Shown here: positions 1 through 9,170 of the stretch, in pieces
Position numbering within the stretch: the stretch's first letter is position 1
Layout of the letters: every line of letters starts with the position of its first letter
Origin: Mycolicibacterium rufum
Lineage (GTDB): Bacteria > Actinomycetota > Actinomycetes > Mycobacteriales > Mycobacteriaceae
DNA: 64,000 nt
NCBI RefSeq assembly: GCF_022374875.2
Contig: NZ_CP092427.2
Coordinates: forward strand, 3,410,001-3,474,000
Direction of reading: 5' to 3'
Program-made: the position numbers and the translations under genes
Notes under the pieces: generated by a model
Seen by the model: only the letters and a program-made list of their open reading frames with translations
Told to the model about the DNA's origin: nothing
Databases searched by the model: none

Positions 1-375
1 TTCGCCGTGTGGTTCGGCGGCTGGCACGCGGTGCGGCACTCCGCGCGGCTGCTGTCGGTCGAACCGGGGTGCGCGGCGCTGCTCGCCCGCGGACGCCGCC
101 GGGCGGCGGTCCACCGGCTGGCCGGGCTGGCGGCGTTGCCGTCGCTCGCCGTGCTCATGGCGGTCGGCGCGCTGGCCGGGGTGACCCTCGCCGCGCCGGA
201 CCCGACCGCGGCCGTGGCCGAGGCGCTGCGGGTACTGCTTGCGCTCACGGTGCCGCACATGGTCGTCGTGTTCTGGCTCGACCACGACTGTGATGCAGAA
301 CCCGGGGTCGGTCAGGCGGCCGCAGCGGCTCGTTCGACATCGAGCAACTGCTCACCGCGCCGTTCGTCCTCGTAG
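1..375 (+). CDS. blh: Brp/Blh-family beta-carotene 15,15'-dioxygenase, C-terminal part (cut by window edge)
   Basis: The frame is open from the first base, so this is the 3' end of a gene that starts outside the window. About 124 codons are visible. The segment WFGGWHAVRHSARLL near the beginning, with its His-x3-Arg-His pattern, and the later hydrophobic LTVPHMVVVFWLD are typical of the last helices of the Brp/Blh integral-membrane carotene-cleaving enzymes, which make retinal from beta-carotene. After that helix the reading continues for some 30 low-complexity residues that overlap the 3' end of the convergent gene by 64 bases. The natural end could therefore be altered by a small indel. Neighbouring carotenoid genes, if any, lie outside the window. 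Family assignment is by motif only. Confidence 0.6.
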   Translation, partial: FAVWFGGWHAVRHSARLLSVEPGCAALLARGRRRAAVHRLAGLAALPSLAVLMAVGALAGVTLAAPDPTAAVAEALRVLLALTVPHMVVVFWLDHDCDAEPGVGQAAAAARSTSSNCSPRRSSS

Positions 376-1067
376 GCCTTCCGGCCGCCGCGCAGACCGA
401 ACAGCCGTTTCGAGACCAGGAGATAGACGACAGCGGCCACGTTGATCAGGAACGCGCCGACACGCGTGACGGTGATGCCCTTGGTGACCAGGTCGTAGAC
501 CTCCAGTGGTAGAAAGACCGACGTCGCCACCACGGCGAAGTACTCGCCCCAGCGGACCATCAACCACAACCCCAGCCCCTCGACGAACTCGAGCAGGGCG
601 TACGCCACGAGCAGGCAGAAGATCAGGGCGAGTGTGGAGGGTCTGGCGGTCAGCGCCTTCTCCAACTCGTGCACCGCGGTCATCTGGTCGACCTTGATTC
701 CCGAGGCCCGCACCAGAGGCAGGTCCCGCTCGACGGCGGCCTGGATCGAGCCCTGGGCGCCGCGGAACGTCCACACCGCCCATGCGGCCAGACCGATCAG
801 CAGTGCGCGAAACCATCGCTCCACTGCGAGCACGCGCACGATGATCGCCTGCCGCAGCGCCTTCCCGCGCAGCACCAGCGGCGCCTGATCGGCCGGGCCC
901 CGGTCGTGCGGCGGTCCGACGACGAACGATCCGCAGCGCAGGCAGCGCCAGACCTCGCCCACGCCGGTCGTTCCGCTGAGCCGGCCGGCGAGCGCTGCGT
1001 CGTCGGGTGCGTACGTGGCGTGACCCTGCACCGCGCAGGCGACGAGTTCCCACTTCGATGCCGACAT
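312..1067 (-). CDS. DUF2127 family membrane protein
   Basis: 251 residues, starting at the ATG of MSASKWEL, with GA-rich sequence (GAGGATCGGGGA) just upstream. The N-terminal part has a Cys-x2-Cys pair (CLRCG, about residue 45) in a short soluble section. Four or so hydrophobic helices follow: around residues 95-110, 150-170, 175-200 and 210-225. This layout, with an LEFVEGLGLWL-type segment, is that of the DUF2127 family, whose function is unknown. The protein ends in a short charged and alanine-rich tail. A longer upstream reading is possible but has no good start signal. It runs divergently from the cytochrome oxidase gene. Confidence 0.65.
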   Translation of the reverse strand: MSASKWELVACAVQGHATYAPDDAALAGRLSGTTGVGEVWRCLRCGSFVVGPPHDRGPADQAPLVLRGKALRQAIIVRVLAVERWFRALLIGLAAWAVWTFRGAQGSIQAAVERDLPLVRASGIKVDQMTAVHELEKALTARPSTLALIFCLLVAYALLEFVEGLGLWLMVRWGEYFAVVATSVFLPLEVYDLVTKGITVTRVGAFLINVAAVVYLLVSKRLFGLRGGRKAYEDERRGEQLLDVERAAAAA

Positions 1068-1158
1068 TCCCCGATCCTCGCGCCCGGCGCCGTTCTCACG
1101 CGGTGAAACACTGGGGGACTCACTGAAGAGTCGCTGAGCGGGGCGGTCCAACTGCTGA

Positions 1159-2946
<1,788 letters not shown>

Positions 2947-2992
2947 AACTGGTGCGCCGGGGCCCGCCCGGGCGCGGCTAACATGGCCGGTG

Positions 2993-3874
2993 ATGTCGGA
3001 CACCGGGGGAGCGAGCGACGGGGCGGCGCTGGCCGCTGATCCACTGACGATGGCGTGGCGGACGGTCAGCGAGCACCCGCGGTCGCCGTTGGCGCACTAC
3101 ACCTACGCGAGCCTGCTGCGCGAGTGCGGCCACAACGATCAGGCGCTCGCGGTGGTCAACGAATCGCTGCGGCTGGATCCGGGGAACCCCGACGCCCTGG
3201 TGCTGCGCGGCGACCTCTACCGGTCGACCTGGGGCGCGGCGGCCGCCGAGGCGCAGTACCTCGAGGCGCTGCGGATCTCGCCGAATCATGCTCTGGCAAC
3301 GCACAATCTGGCGGTCAGCAGGTTGCGATGGGGGACGCTGACGCACGCGGTGCGCGGGCTGCTGACGGCGTCGCGTCTCGAACCCGCGTTGCGTCCGGTG
3401 GCGATCGACAACATCGGCCTGGCGCTGACCCGGGTGTTGCGGATGGCGACGGCGTCGCGTCTCGAACCCGCGTTGCGTCCGGTGGCGATCGACAACATCG
3501 GCCTGGCGCTGACCCGGGTGTTGCGGATGGCGACGGCGTCGGTGGTGTTCGTGGCGGTCGCGCTGATCGTGGTGATGGCGGCGCACGACGACGCGCTGCC
3601 GACGGTGCTCCCGCGGATCGCGGCCGGGGTGTTGGGGGTGGCGCTGGCGGTGCCGCTGGTGTGGGTGGTCCGCACGGTGCCCGGCGCGGTGCTGTCTTCG
3701 GTTGTGCGCCAGCGACTTCTACTCGCTGTGCGGCTCGCATTCGTGGCCCTGACGGTGGTGCTCGGGGTGGTGACGGCGGCGGTGGGAGCGAACCCGGTGT
3801 TTGATGTGGCGGGCACGCTGTTGCTGTTCGCGGTGTTCGGGCTGACGGTGCTCGGGTGGGTGACGGGTTCGTAG
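2993..3874 (+). CDS. Tetratricopeptide-repeat membrane protein with an internal duplication
   Basis: 293 residues from ATG 2993; a GTG directly before it at 2990 is the alternative. The N-terminal half (residues 20-110) reads as TPR helices (PLAHYTYASLLRECG; NPDALVLRGDLYRS; NHALATHNLAVSRLR). The C-terminal half has about four hydrophobic helices, roughly residues 183-200, 207-225, 245-262 and 270-290. Between the two lies a 28-residue unit present twice in perfect tandem, which lengthens the linker in frame. TPR domains bind protein partners. Here the domain would sit on the cytoplasmic face, anchored in the membrane. The specific function is unknown. Confidence 0.8.
   Translation: MSDTGGASDGAALAADPLTMAWRTVSEHPRSPLAHYTYASLLRECGHNDQALAVVNESLRLDPGNPDALVLRGDLYRSTWGAAAAEAQYLEALRISPNHALATHNLAVSRLRWGTLTHAVRGLLTASRLEPALRPVAIDNIGLALTRVLRMATASRLEPALRPVAIDNIGLALTRVLRMATASVVFVAVALIVVMAAHDDALPTVLPRIAAGVLGVALAVPLVWVVRTVPGAVLSSVVRQRLLLAVRLAFVALTVVLGVVTAAVGANPVFDVAGTLLLFAVFGLTVLGWVTGS
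3368..3535 (+). repeat. Perfect 84-bp in-frame tandem duplication inside the TPR gene
   Basis: Bases 3368-3451 and 3452-3535 are identical, and identity continues a few bases on either side (GACG before, GCGTCG after). The unit encodes 28 residues beginning ASRLEPALRP and ending LTRVLRMAT. Perfect nucleotide identity, including third positions, indicates a recent slippage or recombination event, or an assembly artefact. The reading frame is preserved. Confidence 0.95.
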
Positions 3875-3882
3875 CCGTCACC

Positions 3883-4398
3883 TCACACGGTGTACAGAGG
3901 GCGACCCCGTGGATCCTCGAAGGCGGCGAGGACCTCAGCCAGCGGAGGCGACACCAGGTGAGAGAGTTTCACCAGCTTCGTCACCGCGCTCATGTTGCCG
4001 AGGGCGGTAGCCACGACAACTCCCTCGTCGTCGGACAGCGTCCGGAAGCCCTCTGCGTCGGCATCTCCGACCCGGTATCCGGGGGCGATGGAGTCCACCG
4101 TCGTCGGGATCTTCAGTCGTGGAAGCCCTCGCCGTGAGCGGACTCTGGTCGCGAACTTCGACACGAGGTATCGCTCTATCGTCTCCATCGACGGAGCGAA
4201 CAGGTCGAATTGCTCGTCGGACGCTCGTTCTGCGGTCGTGATCGTGTAGCCGTCGGAGCTCGAACGAATGTAGGAGCGGATCTCCCCTCCTGGATCCGTC
4301 CAGAACACGGCGGCTCCTGAAGGGTCCTGGGGTGTCAGTGCGTAGCCGGCGCTCGCTGCCCACTGAACCAGCGCCGAGGAGAACTCCGGCGCTGTCAC
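3883..4398 (-). CDS. Immunity protein for the TNT toxin (IFT / Imm61-like)
   Basis: 171 residues. It overlaps the stop of the toxin gene by four bases (ATGA), the coupling expected of a toxin-immunity pair. The position matches M. tuberculosis Rv3902c (IFT), the cytosolic inhibitor that blocks the NAD-glycohydrolase domain of CpnT. The protein is soluble with no signal peptide. It begins MTAPEFSSALVQWAASAGYAL and has a central TVDSIAPGYRVGDADAEGFRTL segment. The Imm61-family label is from memory of that family and of the context. Inferred role: to protect the producing cell from its own TNT domain before secretion. Confidence 0.7.
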   Translation of the reverse strand: MTAPEFSSALVQWAASAGYALTPQDPSGAAVFWTDPGGEIRSYIRSSSDGYTITTAERASDEQFDLFAPSMETIERYLVSKFATRVRSRRGLPRLKIPTTVDSIAPGYRVGDADAEGFRTLSDDEGVVVATALGNMSAVTKLVKLSHLVSPPLAEVLAAFEDPRGRPLYTV

Positions 4399-6695
4399 TG
4401 CAGGACTCCGTTGTCGATCAATTCATCCACAGACATCGTGATTCCCCTGTCGTCGTAGACCAACACCTGCAGCGCTCCGCCGTCTCTGCCGAATGCCGGT
4501 GCGATCTGCGATACCTCGACCTTCCACCCTTCCGGCAGTTCAGCGAACGTGAACGCGTTGTACTCGAGTTCGAGCGAAGACACGGGGAGTCCGCGAGCTT
4601 CGAATGAAGGTGCAACACCGTCCGGCACAACGCCGAGGTATCTTCCGTCCGTACCACCGATCCGGTCAAGGTCTGCTCCGTAGTCCCGAAGGAAGGCCTC
4701 GCCAGAGTCGTACACCACTCGACTACCGGGCACTGCGCCGTCGTTCGGCGGATAGTTCTGCCACTGTTCGCCTTCCGGGCCGATCAGGTTGTACCGCTCG
4801 TCATACTGTTCCCTGGTGAGCGGATGCCCGAATTCGTCGTGCCCGTAGGGCTCGAGCGGGTTCTCCACGAGCGCCAGCGTCTCCCGATTGACGTCATTGG
4901 GTGTGGGGTAGTCACCCGACTCCCAAGAGTGGTCAAGGGGTTGACCGTGATTCGGGTCACCGGGCTTGTCGTCGATGCGGTGCCATCCCTCGCCGGACGA
5001 CTCCTGGGAATGCACTGGCGAGTGTCCGTTGTGGTCGGCGGGAGTCGCTTCGCTCGGCAGCGTCACCCCGTGCGGTGAGGCTGCCGGTGACGGCGCACCC
5101 CCGCTGCGTGCCGACTCCACCGGGGCCCTGGGGCCGGAGCCGCCCTCGGCGCCGGGACCCGGCGGGCGGCTGCTCGAAACCGACGGTTCGCCGGTCCGGG
5201 GGGACCCGCCACCGGGAGGGCCCGTGTTCGAAGCGGCACCACCCGGTGACGTCGAGCCGCCCGGAATCCCTCCGGGTGGCCGATACTCCGGAACATGCGG
5301 CGTGGCAATCGGACTCGGTGCATCCCGTGTCCAACTGCCGAGCTCGCGAACACCGGGGAGTCGACCCTCCTCGAGCACTCGTCGGCTCAGATTCAGGCCC
5401 TTCGCGACGCTGCCCGTCTTCGACAGCGCGCCGCCGGGGACGAACAGCGATCCGATGTTGAATGCTGCCTCCCCGGCGGCGCGGCCGGGGTGGTCACCGG
5501 ACCACGTGTCCCACGCCACGAACTCCTTGCCCATGTTCTCCAGCACTCCGGGCAGGGTCGACGGGTCCTTGGCGACCGCCAGGGCCATCTCGGCCATGCC
5601 CTTCCACGTGTCCGGGTCGGCCATCGCGACCACTCCGGACACGGTGCCGATCAGACCGGTGACCGCGCCCACCTGCACGTCGGTGGACAACGTGACCGCG
5701 TTGGCCAGCGCGTTGCCCGCCCGGTCGCCGAAGTGCTCCACCAGGATGGGGCGGATCCACTTCTGGAACGCCGTCGCCGCGTCACCGATCAACACGGTCA
5801 GTTCGTCGAGCAGCCCGACGATGCCTTTGACCTGCTGCTGGAAGTTGTGCAGCACCGTGCCGACGTCACGGGCGACCTCACGCAGGATGTCGTCGCCCTC
5901 GCCGGTGAGGAAGCCGGTCACCGTGTCCCACAGCCCGTCCAGCGACAGCCGGTCCAGGAGTCGCCGGATCGCATCCTGGGCCTCTTGGACGCCGGACGCG
6001 AAGTCCGAGATCGATTGCGCCACCGACGAACTCACGTCGGCCAGCGCGGAGATCGCCGTGCCGAGGCTCTCCAGGGCGGTCGTCATCGCCGCCCGCTCCG
6101 GGATCTGCTGGGCGTTGACCGCGGCCTTGATTCCGGTCAGCTGCGGCTCGATCAACGCGAATCCGGTGGCGAAGTTGCGCCATTGCGTCGCGGTCACGCC
6201 CATCATCGCCGCGTTGCCCGACGGCCACGTCAGCGCGATCCCCGCGACCGGACCGAGCCCCGGTAGCGCCTGCAGCAGCGGTTGGATCAGGTACCACGTC
6301 GAGGGCGGGGGCACGGTGACGCCGTTGGGTCCGGGGGGCACGTGTGCGGGCAAGGCCTTACCCGGGTCACCGCTGAGGCCGCCCGACGGGCCGGGACCGC
6401 CGATCGTGGAGGCGGCGTCGGCGTTGCGGTAGTTGACACCGCTCGCCTCCAACAGCATTCCCACCGACGTGAAGGCGTTGGCGGCATCGGCGACCGCGGA
6501 GGTGAACTCGCCGGCCTGATGCCCGTAGTTCATGCCGAAGTTCAGCCCGGCCGGATCCATCCCCGACGAGATGCCGCCGCCCAGCGCGGCGCCCAACGCA
6601 TCCGACAGCCGCGCCAGCTGGCCGCCCAGCGCCCCGGTCTGACGACCCGCGGCGATCAGCGCCTCCGGATCAACCTCGATGCGCACAGGTCGCAC
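4395..6695 (-). CDS. cpnT: CpnT-like channel protein with C-terminal TNT NAD+-glycohydrolase toxin domain
   Basis: 766 residues. The N-terminal 440 or so are helical and resemble the CpnT channel domain (MRPVRIEVDPEALIAAGRQTG, then the TWPSGNAAMMG region). A Pro/Gly/Ser-rich linker follows at about 440-590. The last 120 residues are a TNT (DUF4237) domain: YPPNDGAVPGSRV, LDRIGGTDGRYLG, FEARGLPVSSLELEYN and a final FGRDGGALQVLVYDD. The Arg, Tyr and Gln that correspond to the catalytic residues of M. tuberculosis TNT appear to be present in LDR, GRY and LQV. TNT hydrolyses NAD+ and kills host cells or competitors. The gene lies nine bases after the esxE-like gene and is followed by the immunity gene. 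The toxin tip looks less GC-rich than the rest. Confidence 0.85.
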   Translation of the reverse strand: MRPVRIEVDPEALIAAGRQTGALGGQLARLSDALGAALGGGISSGMDPAGLNFGMNYGHQAGEFTSAVADAANAFTSVGMLLEASGVNYRNADAASTIGGPGPSGGLSGDPGKALPAHVPPGPNGVTVPPPSTWYLIQPLLQALPGLGPVAGIALTWPSGNAAMMGVTATQWRNFATGFALIEPQLTGIKAAVNAQQIPERAAMTTALESLGTAISALADVSSSVAQSISDFASGVQEAQDAIRRLLDRLSLDGLWDTVTGFLTGEGDDILREVARDVGTVLHNFQQQVKGIVGLLDELTVLIGDAATAFQKWIRPILVEHFGDRAGNALANAVTLSTDVQVGAVTGLIGTVSGVVAMADPDTWKGMAEMALAVAKDPSTLPGVLENMGKEFVAWDTWSGDHPGRAAGEAAFNIGSLFVPGGALSKTGSVAKGLNLSRRVLEEGRLPGVRELGSWTRDAPSPIATPHVPEYRPPGGIPGGSTSPGGAASNTGPPGGGSPRTGEPSVSSSRPPGPGAEGGSGPRAPVESARSGGAPSPAASPHGVTLPSEATPADHNGHSPVHSQESSGEGWHRIDDKPGDPNHGQPLDHSWESGDYPTPNDVNRETLALVENPLEPYGHDEFGHPLTREQYDERYNLIGPEGEQWQNYPPNDGAVPGSRVVYDSGEAFLRDYGADLDRIGGTDGRYLGVVPDGVAPSFEARGLPVSSLELEYNAFTFAELPEGWKVEVSQIAPAFGRDGGALQVLVYDDRGITMSVDELIDNGVLQ

Positions 6696-6704
6696 CCCCA
6701 GCGG

Positions 6705-6995
6705 TCACGTCTGCCACATCTGTCCGTTCCTGGTGACCGCGTCGGTGTAGTTCCCGTGCGCCGCGTCGGCGACCTTCTGCAGCGCCGACAGTGCCTGCTT
6801 CATCTGCTCGGCGCCGTCGTCCCATTGCTGCTGGGCCTGCGCCTGCGCGTCGGACCCCTCGCCCTGCCACGACCCCCGCAGTGCCGCCATCGTGTGCTCG
6901 ACGTCGGCGAGGATCTCGGTGACGTCGCGACCGAAGTCCTCCATATGGGTGATCGCCGCACGCAACTGGGCGAGATCCACCACGAGTTCGCTCAT
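6705..6995 (-). CDS. esxE: WXG100 protein, EsxE-like
   Basis: 96 residues, ATG start at MSELVVDL, overlapping the stop of the preceding esxF-like gene by four bases. It has the helix-turn-helix hairpin layout of WXG100 proteins with a Trp-Gln-Gly turn (LRGSWQGEG, about residue 42). A late MEDFGRDVTEI...NYTDAVTRNGQMW pattern resembles M. tuberculosis EsxE (Rv3904c). EsxE and EsxF form a complex needed to export CpnT and to form outer-membrane pores. Its position directly before cpnT supports that role. It was chosen over longer upstream readings because they run through the esxF-like gene in another frame. Confidence 0.85.
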   Translation of the reverse strand: MSELVVDLAQLRAAITHMEDFGRDVTEILADVEHTMAALRGSWQGEGSDAQAQAQQQWDDGAEQMKQALSALQKVADAAHGNYTDAVTRNGQMWQT

Positions 6996-7600
6996 CGAGC
7001 TCGGTCTTCCGACGCGCGGTCCGGAGGCTCCGGCGGTTCCTGGCCGCTCTGGGCCGCGCCCTCGACCATCGACGTCACCTGCCCCGCCACCTCCCCGGCC
7101 ATCTGGGTGGCCTGCGCAAGGACACCGCTGAGCTGTCCGGGCACCGAGCCCGCCGCCTGGCCCGCCGACGACAGCCGGTCGAGGTCCATCTGCTGCGCGA
7201 GGTCGGCCACGGGAGCCGGCGGGGCGGAATTGGTGCCCCCGCCCGCGCCCGGAACGCTGCTGCCGCCGCCCCCGCCGCGCGGTGCACCGCCGCCGCCCCG
7301 CATCGTCGCGTTCAGTGCCTCGCCGGACTGCTCGTCGGTCTTGGCGTACTCCTTGCCGGCGAGGTTCAGCAGGTCGGCCATGGTCTGCAGACCGCGGATC
7401 ACCTGGCCCGCGCCGGTGTGCCACTGATCCCACGCCGGTCCGTACGCCGACGCCGCATCGCCCTTCCAGCCGGAGCCCAGCAGCTGCCGGGTCTCGAGGT
7501 CGACCCCGGACAGTCCGTCCTGCATCCGCTGACCGGCATCGCGCAGGCGCTCCGCCGCCGCCTGCAATTCCGACACCACCACCTCGACCGAACGCCCCAC
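6992..7600 (-). CDS. esxF: WXG100 protein with long Gly/Pro-rich tail, EsxF-like
   Basis: 202 residues from a GTG start. Residues 1-100 form a WXG100 hairpin with a Trp-Lys-Gly turn (LLGSGWKGDAASAYGPAWDQW), similar to EsxF (Rv3905c). Unlike the roughly 103-residue M. tuberculosis protein, it carries an extra 100 residues. These are a glycine-rich stretch (about 103-125), then a helical Gln/Ala region and a charged end (EPPEPPDRASEDRAR). First gene of a four-gene operon: esxF-like, esxE-like, cpnT, immunity. Substrate of a type VII secretion system by family; no ESX core genes are in the window. Confidence 0.8.
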   Translation of the reverse strand: MGRSVEVVVSELQAAAERLRDAGQRMQDGLSGVDLETRQLLGSGWKGDAASAYGPAWDQWHTGAGQVIRGLQTMADLLNLAGKEYAKTDEQSGEALNATMRGGGGAPRGGGGGSSVPGAGGGTNSAPPAPVADLAQQMDLDRLSSAGQAAGSVPGQLSGVLAQATQMAGEVAGQVTSMVEGAAQSGQEPPEPPDRASEDRAR

Positions 7601-7676
7601 GCGAAGCAGCCTATGGGCCGCAGCAGGGGGGTCCGTGCGCCAATTTCGTCCGGCGCGGACGCCCTAGTCTGGTGAC

Positions 7677-8180
7677 GTGCGCCTTCTGCTGATCGCCGAC
7701 ACGCACGTCCCGAAGCGGGCCCGCGACCTCCCGCCGCAGGTGTGGGACGCGGTCGATGCCGCGGACGTGGTGATCCACGCCGGGGACTGGGTGGAGCCCG
7801 GACTACTCGATGCGCTCGAAGCGCGATCCCGGCGTCTCGTGGCCTGCTGGGGCAACAACGACGGTGACGAACTGCGCCGCCGGCTGCCCGAACGGGCCGA
7901 CGTCGAACTCGGCGGCCTGCGCTTCACGGTGACCCACGAGACCGGGGGCGCCACCGGCCGTGACGCCAGGATGGCGGCGGCCTACCCGGACACCGACGTC
8001 CTGGTGTTCGGGCACAGCCACATCCCGTGGGACACCACCACGCACACCGGTCTGCGGCTGCTCAATCCGGGCTCGCCGACCGACCGGCGCCGGCAGCCGT
8101 ACTGCACCTACATGACCGCGACGGCCGCCGGCGGTGCGCTGACCGACGTGCACCTGCACCGGGTGCCCCGCCGTGAGTGA
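7677..8180 (+). CDS. YfcE/MJ0936-type metallophosphoesterase
   Basis: 167 residues from GTG 7677. All calcineurin-like motifs are visible: ADTHVPKR (D-x-H, residues 7-9), HAGDW (GD, about 37), GNND (about 60), THE (about 89) and GHSH (about 112). These bind two metal ions and hydrolyse phosphodiesters; the natural substrate is unknown. The next gene starts eight bases before this stop, so the two are probably co-translated. Confidence 0.85.
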   Translation: MRLLLIADTHVPKRARDLPPQVWDAVDAADVVIHAGDWVEPGLLDALEARSRRLVACWGNNDGDELRRRLPERADVELGGLRFTVTHETGGATGRDARMAAAYPDTDVLVFGHSHIPWDTTTHTGLRLLNPGSPTDRRRQPYCTYMTATAAGGALTDVHLHRVPRRE

Positions 8181-8586
8181 CCGGCCCGCCACCGTCGACG
8201 ACGTGCACGCGATCGCGGCGGGGATGCCGCACGTGACCACCATCGTCGGCCCGCGGGCGGGCAACCCCATCTACCAGGTGGGTGGCAAGTCGTTCGTGTT
8301 CTTCCGGACCCCGCGGCCGGATGCCGTCGATCCCGACACGGGGAAGAAGTATCCCGACGTCATCGTGATCTGGGTGGAGTCCGAGGCCGACAAGCTCGCG
8401 CTGACGCAGGACCCCGAGTCGCCGTTCTTCACCACGTCGCACTTCGACGGGCACCCGTCGGTGCTCGTGCGCGCGAGCCGGCTCGGTGAGATCGGGGTGG
8501 CCGAGCTGCGCGAGCTGATCCAGGACGCTTGGCTGTCCCGGGCGTCGAAACGGCGTGCCGCGCAGTGGCTCAGCCGGGACGGGTGA
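8173..8586 (+). CDS. MmcQ/YjbR family protein
   Basis: 137 residues, GTG start overlapping the upstream phosphoesterase gene. It matches the YjbR (PF04237) pattern: an N-terminal helix (VDDVHAIAAGMPHVT), a beta hairpin with GGKSFVFFRTPRPDA, and a late WLSRASKRRAAQWL helix. The fold is a CyaY-like double wing thought to bind DNA, but no defined function is established. The 3' end overlaps the convergent cupin gene by 17 bases. Confidence 0.8.
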   Translation: MSDRPATVDDVHAIAAGMPHVTTIVGPRAGNPIYQVGGKSFVFFRTPRPDAVDPDTGKKYPDVIVIWVESEADKLALTQDPESPFFTTSHFDGHPSVLVRASRLGEIGVAELRELIQDAWLSRASKRRAAQWLSRDG

Positions 8587-9121
8587 CGTTGTCGTGCTCG
8601 GCTCCGCACACGAACAGCGCGAGCCGAGCCGGGACGTCACCGGGGTTGCGCCACCGGTGCCGCGTGCCGTTCTGCACCACCGTGTCCCCGGGATGCAGCG
8701 TCACCTCGGCGCCGTCGTCGAGTTCGAGGATGACGCTGCCCTCGAGCACCACCTCGAAGTCGACGGTGTCGGTGGTGTGCATGCCGGGATCGTCGAGTTC
8801 CATGTAGCCCAGCAGCCCGGGCAGCTTCGCCTCCCCGTCGGCGATCGCCTCCTCGGTGGTGAGGTCGTCCGTCCTGGCCGTCGCGGTGCCGGGCGGCAGC
8901 GTGAACATCGAGAACCGGAACCCGCCGATCGGCGGAAAGTAGGTGTGCCAGTTCGGCATCGACCCGTCGTCGGGGAAGTGCGGCGTCTCGTCGCCGCCCC
9001 ACAGCATGGTGAATTCGGCTCCGGGCAGCAGCACCGGTGTCCGCGGCGCGACCGTCTCGTCGCTGACGAACACCGACTTGCCGGACGCGTCGTGGCCTGT
9101 GACGACTCGGCGGACATCCAT
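8570..9121 (-). CDS. Cupin-domain protein
   Basis: 183 residues from the ATG of MDVRRVVTG. The C-terminal half contains a double-stranded beta-helix cupin signature: DFEVVLEGSVILELDDGAEVTL, then HPGDTVVQNGTRHRWRNPGDVPARL. The usual second metal His is visible in TRHRW. The N-terminal half is a second, more diverged beta region (LPGAEFTMLWGGDETPHFP). The substrate is unknown. A longer reading upstream was rejected because it runs into the promoter of the divergent alkyl sulfatase, 49 bases away. A catabolic or sensing role beside that gene is only a possibility. Confidence 0.75.
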   Translation of the reverse strand: MDVRRVVTGHDASGKSVFVSDETVAPRTPVLLPGAEFTMLWGGDETPHFPDDGSMPNWHTYFPPIGGFRFSMFTLPPGTATARTDDLTTEEAIADGEAKLPGLLGYMELDDPGMHTTDTVDFEVVLEGSVILELDDGAEVTLHPGDTVVQNGTRHRWRNPGDVPARLALFVCGAEHDNVTRPG

Positions 9122-9170
9122 TGGCCCAGTCAACCACCAGAGGTGGTGTCGCCGTGGCAGTCTCTGCGGA

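Noticed and set aside
3883..4398. Annotation of the small gene after cpnT as a generic hypothetical
   Set aside because: Four-base overlap with a TNT toxin gene and the same position as Rv3902c make an immunity role much more likely.
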